Notes: a model not told the origin generated them from the letters alone. DNA of 64,000 bases from Candidatus Hodarchaeota archaeon (GCA_016840285.1 JAEOSR010000037.1:15147-79146), one strand, 5' to 3'; shown: positions 44,136-56,873, numbered from the stretch's first letter. Made by a program: numbers and translations.

Positions 44136-44726
44136 TTAAGAGATTAATAGATGTTTTGAGATTTTTAATGATGAATCTGGAGAAAGAACTTTCTCATTTT
44201 TCCTGTAATTCTGAACAAATTCAATTATTGTTTCAAAAATCTCCATTACAGAGAGTACATCCTTTGATGAACACTTGAACGAAGATGTACACTGAAATTT
44301 CTTCTGAAAAGCTGTTAAATCAATTTCTCTTTCTTCAAAAGAAGCAATATCTGATTTTGTTCCAATTAAAAATCTGGGTACATGAGGTTCAATGAAATTC
44401 AGCCATTCAGGAATTGAAAACAGGGACGATAAATCTGTCAGATCAAAGCATAGGACTGCGACATCGGAACCTTTGCAAAATTCCCTGAATACCCCCATAT
44501 TCTTGAATTGGTCTTGTCCTCCTAGATCCCAAATTTGAATTTTGCCACAAGAAATTTTATGGTTAGAAAATATTTTCGAATGAAATTCAACTGCAATCGT
44601 TTGTCTTGCTTCTCTAAAAAATGAATTGTTGATAAATGTCTTTGATATCGTTGTTTTTCCAACGCCTCCTTCACCTAAGATGACCATTTTCAAAGGTTTA
44701 GCACTATTTGGGGGTATTAACCTCAT
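44136..44726 (-). CDS. Ras-superfamily small GTPase, Rab/Arf-like hybrid
   Basis: About 196 residues. G1 'GEGGVGKTT' (18-26), G2 'RQTIAVEFH' (Thr near 43), G3 'WDLGGQDQF' (66-74), G4 'GTKSD' (122-126) and G5 'CSSKD'. G2 looks Rab-like, while the LGGQ of G3 is Arf-like, and G4 has T in place of the usual N. No C-terminal Cys and no N-terminal Gly-2, so no lipid anchor is visible. ATG 44726 follows a GGTG site. It heads the operon with ATPase, roadblock and FIST. Confidence 0.88.
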   Translation of the reverse strand: MRLIPPNSAKPLKMVILGEGGVGKTTISKTFINNSFFREARQTIAVEFHSKIFSNHKISCGKIQIWDLGGQDQFKNMGVFREFCKGSDVAVLCFDLTDLSSLFSIPEWLNFIEPHVPRFLIGTKSDIASFEEREIDLTAFQKKFQCTSSFKCSSKDVLSVMEIFETIIEFVQNYRKNEKVLSPDSSLKISKHLLIS

Positions 44727-44842
44727 GAGACACACCAATACTTCCAGTATTACTTTCTATTTTAATTACCCAAATATTACAATTCTAGTACTAATTTTTG
44801 GGAGGTTAAAAGCTGAAAAGAAAGAAAAAAATTGGTGAAAAC

Positions 44843-45055
44843 ATGAAAATCCTTTCCATGAAAAATAAAGCTTCTTCTTTGACGAAGTTGTTTAGGATCA
44901 AAAGAAGAGGATCGCCTTTAGTTGAAGAAGGAATATTGATAGGATTGAGTCTATTTGGCTTCTTACTCATCTTATCAATTGTTACTGGAGTTCTTGATTG
45001 GCTTCTAATTAATGCTGATGAATTACTCAAGGAATTAGGATCATTATTTTCCTAA
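44843..45055 (+). CDS. Flp-like type IV pilin precursor
   Basis: 70 residues. 'KRRG' is followed by 'SPLVEEGILIGLSLFGFLLI': a prepilin peptidase site with cleavage after Gly23, Glu at +5 and one hydrophobic helix. The mature part is about 47 residues, like Flp pilins of Tad systems. ATG follows 'GGTGAA'. The matching ATPase and membrane core are about 10 kb away (54.8-58.4 kb). Alternatively a small single-span protein of unrelated function. Confidence 0.55.
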   Translation: MKILSMKNKASSLTKLFRIKRRGSPLVEEGILIGLSLFGFLLILSIVTGVLDWLLINADELLKELGSLFS

Positions 45056-45141
45056 TAATGGTCCTCAATAATTCGATTTAGCCTGATTAAATCGATCGGA
45101 GTCCTGAAGGGTATTTTTACTTTTATAATAGAATTAGAGTA

Positions 45142-45246
45142 TGGACCGAGTGGGATTTGGACCCACGACCTCCTGATATCTTGAACAGAAGTAACTAACA
45201 GTCTGTTTGCAAGCCAGGCGCTACTACCAGACTGAGCTATCGGCCC
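45142..45246 (-). tRNA. tRNA-Ala (TGC) with 30-base intron
   Basis: Acceptor GGGCCGA/TCGGTCC gives the G3-U70 wobble that marks alanine tRNAs; anticodon TGC, discriminator A. The intron lies at 37/38; helix CTTG/CAAG and bulges CAA and ATA fit. Spliced length 75 bases. The T loop reads TCCAAAT, so position 55 is C instead of the near-universal T. No CCA encoded. A shadow frame over it (45052-45255) was rejected. Confidence 0.93.
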
Positions 45247-45287
45247 TAAATTCAAGATAGTGAAATAATGTTTTTTTTAAAAAAGTT

Positions 45288-45854
45288 TCAATTTTCGTCG
45301 AGAGGCCGTTTTTTCCAAATTCTTAGAGGTTCCTGCTTAGATCTAAATCGTAATTGTTCTAAATTACGATAGACTGTACTATGTTTCGAACCATGAACTA
45401 ATTGCATGATAGCTTCTCTTGCATTTCTAATCTCTGAAATTTCTCCAATGATTGAAACTTGATTACCAAAAATAGAAATTAATACTTCTGTACTGGCCTC
45501 AATCATCTTCCTTGCTTTTCCCTTCTCTCCAATAAGTCGTGATTTTATTCTTTTAATAGTATTCTTAGTTCCTCCCAGTTCAATTGTTTCAAGAAAGATA
45601 TTATCGTCTAACAAGTTGAAAGCTTTTTCCGCGCTGAATCCCTTACCGATTGCTTTAATTATGTCACGAGCTTTCCAAACGGATGTTGGATCTGTTGTAT
45701 CTGCTGTTGATGATATGTGAACTGAACCATCTTCACTGTTAATCTGAATAGAAACACTGGTAAAAGATTCTATCTCAGATTTTACAATGCCTTTTTTTCC
45801 AATCACGACTCCAATTCGGCTTTTAGGAATTTTAAAACGATTTTCTATTACCAT
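45288..45854 (-). CDS. KH-domain ribosome biogenesis protein (Dim2/Pno1/Krr1-like)
   Basis: 188 residues with two KH domains; 'IPKSRIGVVIGKKGIVKSEI' has the GXXG loop of the first and 'IKSRLIGEKGKARKMIEAST' that of the second. It is the archaeal homolog of Dim2, which works with Nob1 and RIO1 at the 3' end of 16S rRNA. It follows RIO1 by 16 bases, the usual archaeal order. Confidence 0.92.
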   Translation of the reverse strand: MVIENRFKIPKSRIGVVIGKKGIVKSEIESFTSVSIQINSEDGSVHISSTADTTDPTSVWKARDIIKAIGKGFSAEKAFNLLDDNIFLETIELGGTKNTIKRIKSRLIGEKGKARKMIEASTEVLISIFGNQVSIIGEISEIRNAREAIMQLVHGSKHSTVYRNLEQLRFRSKQEPLRIWKKRPLDEN

Positions 45855-45870
45855 TCGGGTTCTTTCACCT

Positions 45871-46722
45871 TTAGGATTCCATTTGGTCTACTGATATAAG
45901 GTTTTTATCTGGAAAATCCTTGATAATTTCATCAAAAAGCTCTTTTTCGTCAGGAATTTCAAATTCTTTTCCTGAAAAAAAAGATAGAACATTTTTCAGG
46001 TCTCGAATTAGAAATTTAAAAGCCTTGGGATGTGAAACTAACACACTCTGGCTCATATCTATGAAATAGGGAGTCTGATTTCCGATTAAAATGTTGAAAG
46101 GTGATAAATCTGCATGTACTAAACCTGCACGCCGAAAAAGAAGTTTTATTTGGTCAAGTATCTGGGTCAAAATAGGTTGTGTAAAAGCTTCTGGTGTGTA
46201 TTTTAACAAAGGATATGGTTCTCCATCTTTTCCAAGAAGTTCCATTATTAAAATGTTATTCTTTATCAAAATTGGCTTTGGTACGTTAATTTCTGCTAAT
46301 GAACTTCGTTGAAGATTGCTATATTCTTTCTCCGCCCAAAGGTTGATAATTTGGCGGGTTTTTTTACTGTGTTTTCTAAATCTTATGTCACCCTGAATAT
46401 AGCGAATTATCCGTTTGAAATTAAGTGTACTAGTCCGAAATATTTTCACGACAATTGGTGACATTACTGAGTACGCTTTACAATACTCTTTACCCTCTGG
46501 TCCAAGCTCAGCCAAAAAAACACCAGCTTCCTTGCCAGAAGCAATGGTTCCAGTAATTGAACTCAGAAATCCTTTGGTTTGCAACCGTTTTAGCTGTTTT
46601 GCAGTATTCAGATCAATTACAGCGTCTACAGTTTTAAAATCTTCAGATCTTTTCTTTTTTTTTCTCCATCGGTCTTCATTTCGACCTACTATTTCCCATA
46701 TCTTTTTATCATCTGGTTTCAT
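45871..46722 (-). CDS. rio1: RIO1-type serine protein kinase
   Basis: 283 residues. 'SITGTIASGKEAGVFLAE' is the RIO ATP loop, 'VHADLSPFNILI' (near 200) holds catalytic Asp and Asn, 'YFIDMSQSV' holds the metal-binding Asp. STGKEA-type loop marks RIO1 rather than RIO2 (no N-terminal winged helix). It acts in small subunit maturation. Its start overlaps the end of Csl4 by 14 bases. Confidence 0.94.
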   Translation of the reverse strand: MKPDDKKIWEIVGRNEDRWRKKKKRSEDFKTVDAVIDLNTAKQLKRLQTKGFLSSITGTIASGKEAGVFLAELGPEGKEYCKAYSVMSPIVVKIFRTSTLNFKRIIRYIQGDIRFRKHSKKTRQIINLWAEKEYSNLQRSSLAEINVPKPILIKNNILIMELLGKDGEPYPLLKYTPEAFTQPILTQILDQIKLLFRRAGLVHADLSPFNILIGNQTPYFIDMSQSVLVSHPKAFKFLIRDLKNVLSFFSGKEFEIPDEKELFDEIIKDFPDKNLISVDQMES

Positions 46723-47332
46723 TCCTAGATGGCCTCAAATCACGAATTATTGGTTTCCCAAAGTATTTAGATGTGATTCTTGTTTGGATACTATCACAAT
46801 TGGGACATTCTAATATATTCCGTCTTTTAAACTTCAATTCATGGCCACATTGGATACAATAAGAAATAATAACACCTAAATCGTCTCCAATTAAGCTAAT
46901 ATATACCGGTTTAGCTGCTCTAATTATTCGGAATCTAATCCAATCCCCTGGGCGAGCTACTTCATACATATTCTTTACAAAACGTCGGGATGCTTCTGAT
47001 ACATGTAATACTGCACTGGTAGGGATCAATAGATATTCTTGATTTAAATAATATATGTTAATTGATGCAATTTGTTTTTTCATGAATTCTACGCGACCCA
47101 TTCCAATATCCCCATTCTTTATCGTTCTATGGGGATTTTTTGGAACTACCGAAATCTTATGTCTTTTAGTATCTGTAACCACCCGACCAAAGATTTTTGA
47201 ATAAATACCCCCATTCTGTTCATAACAAGTTTCATCAGGCAGAAATTCTTCTATTACTGCTATTTTATCACCTGGTAGGACCCAATCATCATTAGAGTCT
47301 GATTTTTTGCTATTTTTCATGTCCATTCCCAT
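46709..47332 (-). CDS. csl4: exosome subunit Csl4
   Basis: 207 residues. N-terminal domain 'VLPGDKIAVIEEFLPDE', central S1 domain ('GDIGMGRVEFM' to 'GDWIRFRIIRAAKPVYISL'), and C-terminal zinc ribbon 'YCIQCGHELKF'/'LECPNCDS'. Csl4 caps the RNA exosome. Forms an operon with RIO1 and the KH gene. A basic N-terminal tail precedes. Confidence 0.93.
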   Translation of the reverse strand: MGMDMKNSKKSDSNDDWVLPGDKIAVIEEFLPDETCYEQNGGIYSKIFGRVVTDTKRHKISVVPKNPHRTIKNGDIGMGRVEFMKKQIASINIYYLNQEYLLIPTSAVLHVSEASRRFVKNMYEVARPGDWIRFRIIRAAKPVYISLIGDDLGVIISYCIQCGHELKFKRRNILECPNCDSIQTRITSKYFGKPIIRDLRPSRNETR

Positions 47333-47487
47333 TTATACTACTTATCATCGCGCTTTAATAATATTCGAGTAATTATATCTTATGATTCGATTACGATCAA
47401 TTGAGAGTTTTATTTAATCATTGATTCCTTACCAACTTAATTAGACCTCAATTAAAATGGGTTTACTGATTATATTGGAAAATTCGG

Positions 47488-48171
47488 TCATTCTGAAATA
47501 CGTAATAGGTCTACACGAACATTATGTTTGTGTTTTCGATGAAATTTTAAGCTAGCAAATATCGGAAATTCAACTGTAGTAAGAATTATGACGTTTTTAC
47601 CATGGTCTCTTCCTATATTCCTGATTAACATTCGGGTTTTGGGATTCGTCTTATGAATGGAGATAATTACCTTTGAAAATTTCAATGCTTGTTTTAAAAA
47701 TACCATATCAATTTTTCGTCTTTTAGTTCCAAAAGGAGGATTCATAAGAGTGGTTTGGTATTTTTTTCCCCACAAAATGGGCTCTGAAAATTCAATTGAT
47801 GTGAGTAACAGATCTATTGCTAGTTGGTTACGTTTTTGTAATTGAACAAGATGTTCCATGGCATCTGGATCAATGTCAACTCCTAATATGCGACTTGAAA
47901 AAAAATGGATAATTGGTAGAGAAAACCTTCCAGTTCCACATCCGAGATCAATAACATTTTGTCCAATCAAATCATCGGCAGATAGAATAAGTATAAACGC
48001 AATCAAATCACTAGGTAATGAATACTGCTCCAATTCTACCTTAGGAGATCTAAAACTATCAATCTTATCTATAAAAGTTATAATCTTTTTATACAGGTCG
48101 ATTTGTTCGATTGACCATAAAACTGTCTTAGGAGAAATAATACGATAACTCGATTTGGGAATTTTAGGCAT
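47488..48171 (-). CDS. METTL5-like N6-adenine RNA methyltransferase
   Basis: 227 residues. SAM site 'DLGCGTGRFSLPII' (near 73) and catalytic 'NPPFGTKRR' (near 143), with 'LEQYSLPSDLIA' before them, the METTL5 pattern. The human enzyme methylates 18S rRNA A1832 and needs TRMT112; a Trm112-like gene lies at 34.9 kb. Next gene on this strand downstream is Csl4 after 155 bases. Confidence 0.88.
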   Translation of the reverse strand: MPKIPKSSYRIISPKTVLWSIEQIDLYKKIITFIDKIDSFRSPKVELEQYSLPSDLIAFILILSADDLIGQNVIDLGCGTGRFSLPIIHFFSSRILGVDIDPDAMEHLVQLQKRNQLAIDLLLTSIEFSEPILWGKKYQTTLMNPPFGTKRRKIDMVFLKQALKFSKVIISIHKTNPKTRMLIRNIGRDHGKNVIILTTVEFPIFASLKFHRKHKHNVRVDLLRISE

Positions 48172-48256
48172 GAAAACAACAATTTCCTATAAGATTAAGG
48201 GAGATTCATTACCTTAGAAAAAGGAGGTGTTTTACAAAAAAAATGAATGGATATTA

Positions 48257-48700
48257 TTACCGCATAGGTTTCTCTTTTTTTCCAGAAAGTAACGCACTAA
48301 GACTCACTCCATTTACGTGAACCACCTTATATCTTACACCTGGTAGATCACCTATAGCACCGCCCTTTGCACCTCCAATCCCTTCTATTATTATTTCATC
48401 ATGTTCATCTATGAATAAAAGTCCCCCATCACCAGGTACAAAAGCAGTAACCTGTTTCCCATTTTTTATTAATTGTACTCTAACACATTTTCTAATTGCG
48501 GAATTGGGTTGCTTAGATTCAATTCCTACTTTCTCAATTACTATTCCACGAGCTTGAGGTGCTCCTTCCAAAGGATCGAATTTCTCTTTCAAACGAAGTA
48601 CTTTTCTTTTATATGCTGTACTCTTCCAACGAAATTTCTTTCTTTTCCGTAATAATTTATTTGCAGCAAATTCTCCTCGTGGTGATTTCAATCCTGTCAT
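48257..48700 (-). CDS. rps12: small subunit ribosomal protein uS12
   Basis: 147 residues of archaeal/eukaryotic S12 (S23) type: '[20 protein letters not shown]', '[19 protein letters not shown]' and '[16 protein letters not shown]'. Decoding-centre protein. Last gene of the rpoA'-rpoA''-L30e-nusA-S12 operon, as in other archaea; S7 and the elongation factor genes that usually follow are absent. Confidence 0.96.
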   Translation of the reverse strand: MTGLKSPRGEFAANKLLRKRKKFRWKSTAYKRKVLRLKEKFDPLEGAPQARGIVIEKVGIESKQPNSAIRKCVRVQLIKNGKQVTAFVPGDGGLLFIDEHDEIIIEGIGGAKGGAIGDLPGVRYKVVHVNGVSLSALLSGKKEKPMR

Positions 48701-48840
48701 ATTACTTCGCCAAATTAATTTACAGTCTTAAATAGTTTTATCAAATGGTTTAACCTTATTTTCAAATCAAATAGTGCTGTTTTCCCTTGTTTTTTCTTTT
48801 GTATAAGAAAGGTTTTGTTGTTTTAATTTATGATCAAAAT

Positions 48841-49266
48841 TTATGGAGGGCTTTGGATGATTACGTTATTGACTCCAAAGTGTCTTTTCAGTAAAAGACG
48901 TGATCTCTGAATATTTCTACCATTCTTACCGATTGCCTTTCCCCTTTCTTGCGGAATAACTGTAACCACAACGGTTTTCTTTCCTGATTTCTCATGGATC
49001 TCGATGTTTTTTGTTTTAGCAGGTGCAAGTGTGTTTGCAGCAAAGTTTTCTAAATTTTCAGAATATTCAACAATATCAATCTGCTTTTGGAAATGGTCAC
49101 GAAGACGCCTAATTGTTGTTCCTCCACGACCGATAACTTTACCTGTATCATTTCGTCGAACCACAAAAATTACACGAGTTTCAGTTTTATCCCAAATGCA
49201 ATCCACAGCTAGAGCACCTGTAAGTCCTTCGAGAATGGATATAAAACGAAGTTCTTCTTGGGACAT
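48841..49266 (-). CDS. nusA: NusA-like transcription factor with two KH domains
   Basis: 141 residues: 'MSQEELRFISILEGLTGALA', KH loop 'GKVIGRGGTTIRRL' and second 'GKAIGKNGRNIQR'. Archaeal NusA is just the KH pair. The open frame extends to 49371 and would overlap L30e by 76 bases, so I use ATG 49266. It sits 29 bases after L30e. Confidence 0.93.
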   Translation of the reverse strand: MSQEELRFISILEGLTGALAVDCIWDKTETRVIFVVRRNDTGKVIGRGGTTIRRLRDHFQKQIDIVEYSENLENFAANTLAPAKTKNIEIHEKSGKKTVVVTVIPQERGKAIGKNGRNIQRSRLLLKRHFGVNNVIIQSPP

Positions 49267-49295
49267 TCGAATATTTGACAAGTAAATACATCCTA

Positions 49296-49595
49296 TCAAA
49301 TATAATCTAGAATTTTCGAATTTCCTGGATCTAAAATAGCAAGTGTAGAAACGATATGGGGACGCCCGCACGCTGCACCAAGATCAAATCCAGTTTTTTC
49401 ATATTCTATAACAGGGATTTGCGAGAGTTCACAATTCCTTAATAGAATTTTCTTTGAATCTAGTGGAATGTTGTTTGAAATTAGGGCTGCCTTAACTTTC
49501 CCGCTTAAAACGCTTTTCATTGTAGCACTATATCCTATTTTCACTTTTCCAGTACTTATAGCCATGCTTATGGCTTTTTCTAGCTCTTGTTTCAT
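49296..49595 (-). CDS. rpl30e: large subunit ribosomal protein eL30
   Basis: 99 residues. 'KAISMAISTGKVKIGYSATM', 'AALISNNIPLDSKKILLRNC' and 'GFDLGAACGRPHIVSTLAIL' are clear eL30. It follows rpoA'' at once, which is the classic archaeal order. Confidence 0.95.
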   Translation of the reverse strand: MKQELEKAISMAISTGKVKIGYSATMKSVLSGKVKAALISNNIPLDSKKILLRNCELSQIPVIEYEKTGFDLGAACGRPHIVSTLAILDPGNSKILDYI

Positions 49596-49597
49596 GG

Positions 49598-53492
<3,895 letters not shown>

Positions 53493-53903
53493 CAGGTAGT
53501 CTCCCAGTAATATTACAGATAGAGCAAAATAAAGAATTTAGAGAATATTAATGAGTTTTTCAGGGAAGGGATTGGCAAGGAATGTGAGAATTACTCAACT
53601 AATGCTAGCTACATAAATGCTTATGTATTTTAACTAAGACCAGCCAGAAGTTTGTCTCCTTCAATTGAAAGCTTAATGGTAGAACTAAAATAGAGGAATA
53701 CAAATTTTCAAAGGTTCAAGGTTTGAGAAATCGATATGACAGGAAAAGACAAGCTTTCGTGCCTGTATTTCTTCAGATATTCAATTTTCCTGATCGTGAT
53801 CCCAACCTGATAGTTCACTACTCATTATTCTTCATTTTGAATCACAAACGAGATGATTCTAAGAACTTGTAGGAGTCCCCTACTCTTATTGGTAGTAATC
53901 CAC
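53493..53903. other. intergenic region upstream of rpoA'
   Basis: 411 bases that must hold the rpoA' promoter (minus strand) and the 3' end of the Tad-like operon. No gene, RNA or repeat recognised. Confidence 0.5.
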
Positions 53904-54089
53904 TTAAGTATTAACTATTAGATTATTTAGAGTAAAGATGAAAAGACCAAACAATATACAAAATTTTCCAGTCCGATTACCAGTGGGGGCATAGATAATT
54001 GAGCCAATAGTTATTAAAAAGGCTCCAAATTGCACAGATAAAATAACATCCAAGCAGGTTTTTATTAAACTTGTAAGGATTTCAATCAA
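53904..54089 (-). CDS. small membrane protein, two spans
   Basis: 61 residues, unrecognised. Two hydrophobic stretches (about 8-33 and 42-58) with 'YAPTGNRTGKFC' between. It starts 6 bases after the stop of the next membrane protein gene, suggesting one operon with the ATPase. Unknown role, possibly a Tad accessory. Confidence 0.45.
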   Translation of the reverse strand: MIEILTSLIKTCLDVILSVQFGAFLITIGSIIYAPTGNRTGKFCILFGLFIFTLNNLIVNT

Positions 54090-54095
54090 TATAAA

Positions 54096-54656
54096 TCACA
54101 ATCTCCATAACGGCATATTAGGGAATTGAAAACCCAATGGTAAGATCACACATATTAGACAGATCATACTCTTTTTCAAAGTTTTAATCCGGTTTCTATC
54201 TGACGAAAGAAGGTAAAGCCCTAGATTTCCAAGAAATACGATAAGAGATAAGGAAGCAAAAATAAAAAGTAAATAAGAGGTGATAAATGATGTTAAAGAC
54301 TGAAAACCCTCAAATGGTTCCGTAACCTCAATCGTGGTAGGAAACTCTGAATGAAAAATGAAAATTAGAAGCGTTAAGATAGCCAGTGATCTTAAAATCA
54401 TCATTCTTCCATTTTCCTCATTATAATCCAAGAGATAGATTATCGCCCCGAAAATTAGTGAAAGATTTACTATTACAATCGTAACACAGAGTAGAATTGG
54501 GAATAACGATGAAAATAGTTCAATTATTTGGTGTGAGATTTCTTGTCGATAGTTTAAGATCTCCAGAGAGAAAAAATGCCCCTCAACTTTTTTGAAAACC
54601 AGATGGTGAAGAATCAAGAGAAATCCCCTAATATTGATAGAAGTATGTGATTCCAA
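54096..54656 (-). CDS. multi-span membrane protein in the secretion locus
   Basis: 186 residues, unrecognised. Four to five spans: about 10-20, 45-75, 85-103, 120-147 and 160-180. It lies 111 bases downstream of the secretion ATPase gene on the same strand, and its location suggests a platform accessory protein. An internal start is possible. Confidence 0.5.
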   Translation of the reverse strand: MESHTSINIRGFLLILHHLVFKKVEGHFFSLEILNYRQEISHQIIELFSSLFPILLCVTIVIVNLSLIFGAIIYLLDYNEENGRMMILRSLAILTLLIFIFHSEFPTTIEVTEPFEGFQSLTSFITSYLLFIFASLSLIVFLGNLGLYLLSSDRNRIKTLKKSMICLICVILPLGFQFPNMPLWRL

Positions 54657-54767
54657 AACCTGTATTAATTAAGGCATATAAACTCCCAAAGATTATTCCA
54701 AATATTTCTTGGTTTATTGAAAACTATCTTCTGTATCTGCTTCCGTCCTTCTTCCTCCCATAAAATC

Positions 54768-56168
54768 CTAGATTTTCCTGTTTGCTTCCTGACATAAGTC
54801 TAGGCCGATGTTTCTTAAATTCGTTCCAACATCATTCAAATTAATTTGATTACGTGAAATTAGAAAATCCAACGTGGAAATTCCCGAATCAGAGTTTGGG
54901 TGGGAAAGAAACGCTTCAAAAATCTTCTCGGAGAGAGCTTCAATCTTTCCTTCCTTTGTCAATTCAGAAATTCCAATAATTACACGTTTTTTAACATTTC
55001 TGATCCAAGAAACGTTTAATTCAATGAAAATATGAGGGAATGAGGTTTTTAAAAGTTCTAGTGGAATTTTATATATGTCTTTTAAGCGTATAAACAAGAA
55101 TTCAGGATTTCTGCCATGTATTGTTTGAATTGATGGAATTCCAACAGAGAGGACATTCAGGAAAGCTGTAAAATTATCTTTTGTAGAAAGTTCTCCTAAG
55201 TTTATGAAATCTGGACTTCTATGTAATATTTTTTGTATTTCTAGTGATTTTGAAAAAACCATGTTTCCTTGTGGATCATATCCCAAACGGAATCTAACTG
55301 TATTTCCTTGTCTTATTTCAGCAGTTTCAAGAACATCTTCCACCGATAGAAGCCGGAAATGAGGAGGAATATATTCAATTAAGGCGTTTTGTAGCGTTGT
55401 TTTTCCCGAATTCGGAGGACCAAGAATAGAAATAGAGACTTGATTTTGAATTAAAAAGACTAATAGAATTGCTTGATTTAGAGTCAAACTTCCATTATTA
55501 ACTAGATCTGGTATTCTTAAACTTTCTGAACGAAACTTCCTAATATCTATGTGAATATCTTCAATGATAAGAGGAGGGATATCTACCGTAACCCGAGTAT
55601 GGAATAGGGAAGACACAAAATCTGATTTCATTGTTGGATTACTTTTATTTAGAGAAAAATCATTTTCTAATGCCACTCGGTAAATAAAAGAGTCGATTTC
55701 TCCTTTTGTAAGCTGTATTGATGTGATACATCTTCCATGCTTTGAATGGTCTATATAAAGAGGTTTTTTACTAGAATCTAGATAAATTTCATCAATCTGA
55801 TCGTCAATTAAAAGTGATCCAATTTTCTCAAGATCGAGTGTACGTAATAAAACAGGGATTAACAGTTGTTTCGGAAGTTCTAATTGGTTATGGATATCTC
55901 CTGATAAGTAAATGTAAAGTTGATCAAAAGTACAAAAATCCTTTTGCTGTAAAACAAATTCTTTCAAGAAAGCCTTAATCTCTCTTTCATAACTATTGAA
56001 ATTTTTTAAGTGATTATAAGTTAAAGGATCATATTGAACTCGATACTCAAATTCTTCAATATAAGGTACTTTAACTATTGATACAATAAAACAATGAAAA
56101 GAATAGGAGTCTATCACCATTATGTCGTTTTGGTTAAAGCTATAGTCATTATTTAATGGTTGATTCAT
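54768..56168 (-). CDS. secretion ATPase of the GspE/TadA/ArlI family
   Basis: 466 residues. N-terminal 200 residues are divergent; the motor has Walker A 'LGPPNSGKTTLQ' (near 250), 'LLSVEDVLETAEIRQG' (Asp box), Walker B-like 'FINLGELSTKD' (near 318) and His box 'QTIHGRNP' (near 348). It would drive pilus assembly or secretion with the TadC-like protein encoded divergently at 56.9 kb. ATG 56168, 24 bases after the 109-residue zinc protein gene. Confidence 0.85.
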   Translation of the reverse strand: MNQPLNNDYSFNQNDIMVIDSYSFHCFIVSIVKVPYIEEFEYRVQYDPLTYNHLKNFNSYEREIKAFLKEFVLQQKDFCTFDQLYIYLSGDIHNQLELPKQLLIPVLLRTLDLEKIGSLLIDDQIDEIYLDSSKKPLYIDHSKHGRCITSIQLTKGEIDSFIYRVALENDFSLNKSNPTMKSDFVSSLFHTRVTVDIPPLIIEDIHIDIRKFRSESLRIPDLVNNGSLTLNQAILLVFLIQNQVSISILGPPNSGKTTLQNALIEYIPPHFRLLSVEDVLETAEIRQGNTVRFRLGYDPQGNMVFSKSLEIQKILHRSPDFINLGELSTKDNFTAFLNVLSVGIPSIQTIHGRNPEFLFIRLKDIYKIPLELLKTSFPHIFIELNVSWIRNVKKRVIIGISELTKEGKIEALSEKIFEAFLSHPNSDSGISTLDFLISRNQINLNDVGTNLRNIGLDLCQEANRKI

Positions 56169-56192
56169 AATTTTACTCTCTTGTACAGTTTT

Positions 56193-56522
56193 TCATTCTG
56201 ATTTCTTTGACTCGTGAAGCATTTGATTGAAAATGGCTCCCAAATTATTAGGAAGAGAGTTTTTTAATGAGTTATCTTTGTTTTCTGCAATATCAAAGCA
56301 ATATTTTCTTCGCACAATTCCTTCCCCATCGATATATAGTGTAAGAACGTGACCCTCCTTTGAATGAGACATTGCTTTTGTAATGAGAGAATGTTGTTCT
56401 CGTGCAAGGATTAATTCAGACTCCGACACAAAAATTGATTCTTTCTTTCCACAAATTGGACAGGTAGTTTGAATGACAGTTTTTTGTGTTTGAATTACAG
56501 GCAATTCAATGACCAAAATCAA
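56193..56522 (-). CDS. small CPxCG zinc-motif protein in the secretion locus
   Basis: 109 residues, unrecognised. 'TTCPICGKKESIFVSE' is a half zinc ribbon; the lone later Cys is in 'VRRKYCFDIAE'. 'HVLTLYIDGEGIVRRKYC' suggests a beta sheet. First gene of the ATPase operon. Function unknown; perhaps a cytosolic regulator of the ATPase. Confidence 0.55.
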   Translation of the reverse strand: MILVIELPVIQTQKTVIQTTCPICGKKESIFVSESELILAREQHSLITKAMSHSKEGHVLTLYIDGEGIVRRKYCFDIAENKDNSLKNSLPNNLGAIFNQMLHESKKSE

Positions 56523-56873
56523 TTTTGGAAATGAGATTAAAAAAACCCAAGTTTCACCTAAGTCGAACCTTATGCAAAGAAAAGTAATTGGAAATTAGTT
56601 TTAAGGTTGGAGTTTAGACAGATCTTGTTCCTATTGACGATAATCCCAAGAAGACCTCTTGATTATATGTGCTCGGATCTACTATCATGCTTGAAATAAA
56701 AACCAAGCATGTTAATTTCAAAAAAAATGGCTAACTTACATCATCATCATTGAACTATAATTCTTAGGTTTAAATAAAGGAAGCTGTAACAGTATGATGT
56801 CATTTAACACAATGAAACCTCTGTTTTTAATCGAAAACATTATGCAAAATGATTCGATCTGGTGGTGTATTGC
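56523..56873. other. divergent promoter region of the Tad-like locus
   Basis: 351 AT-rich bases between divergent genes. A plus-strand 61-codon frame (56794-56979) overlaps the next gene and was rejected. No RNA found. Confidence 0.45.

Noticed and set aside
45052..45255. 67-codon minus-strand frame
   Set aside because: It is simply translation of the tRNA-Ala gene with its intron.
49267..49371. N-terminal extension of the NusA-like gene
   Set aside because: It overlaps L30e by 76 bases and the residues do not fit the family.
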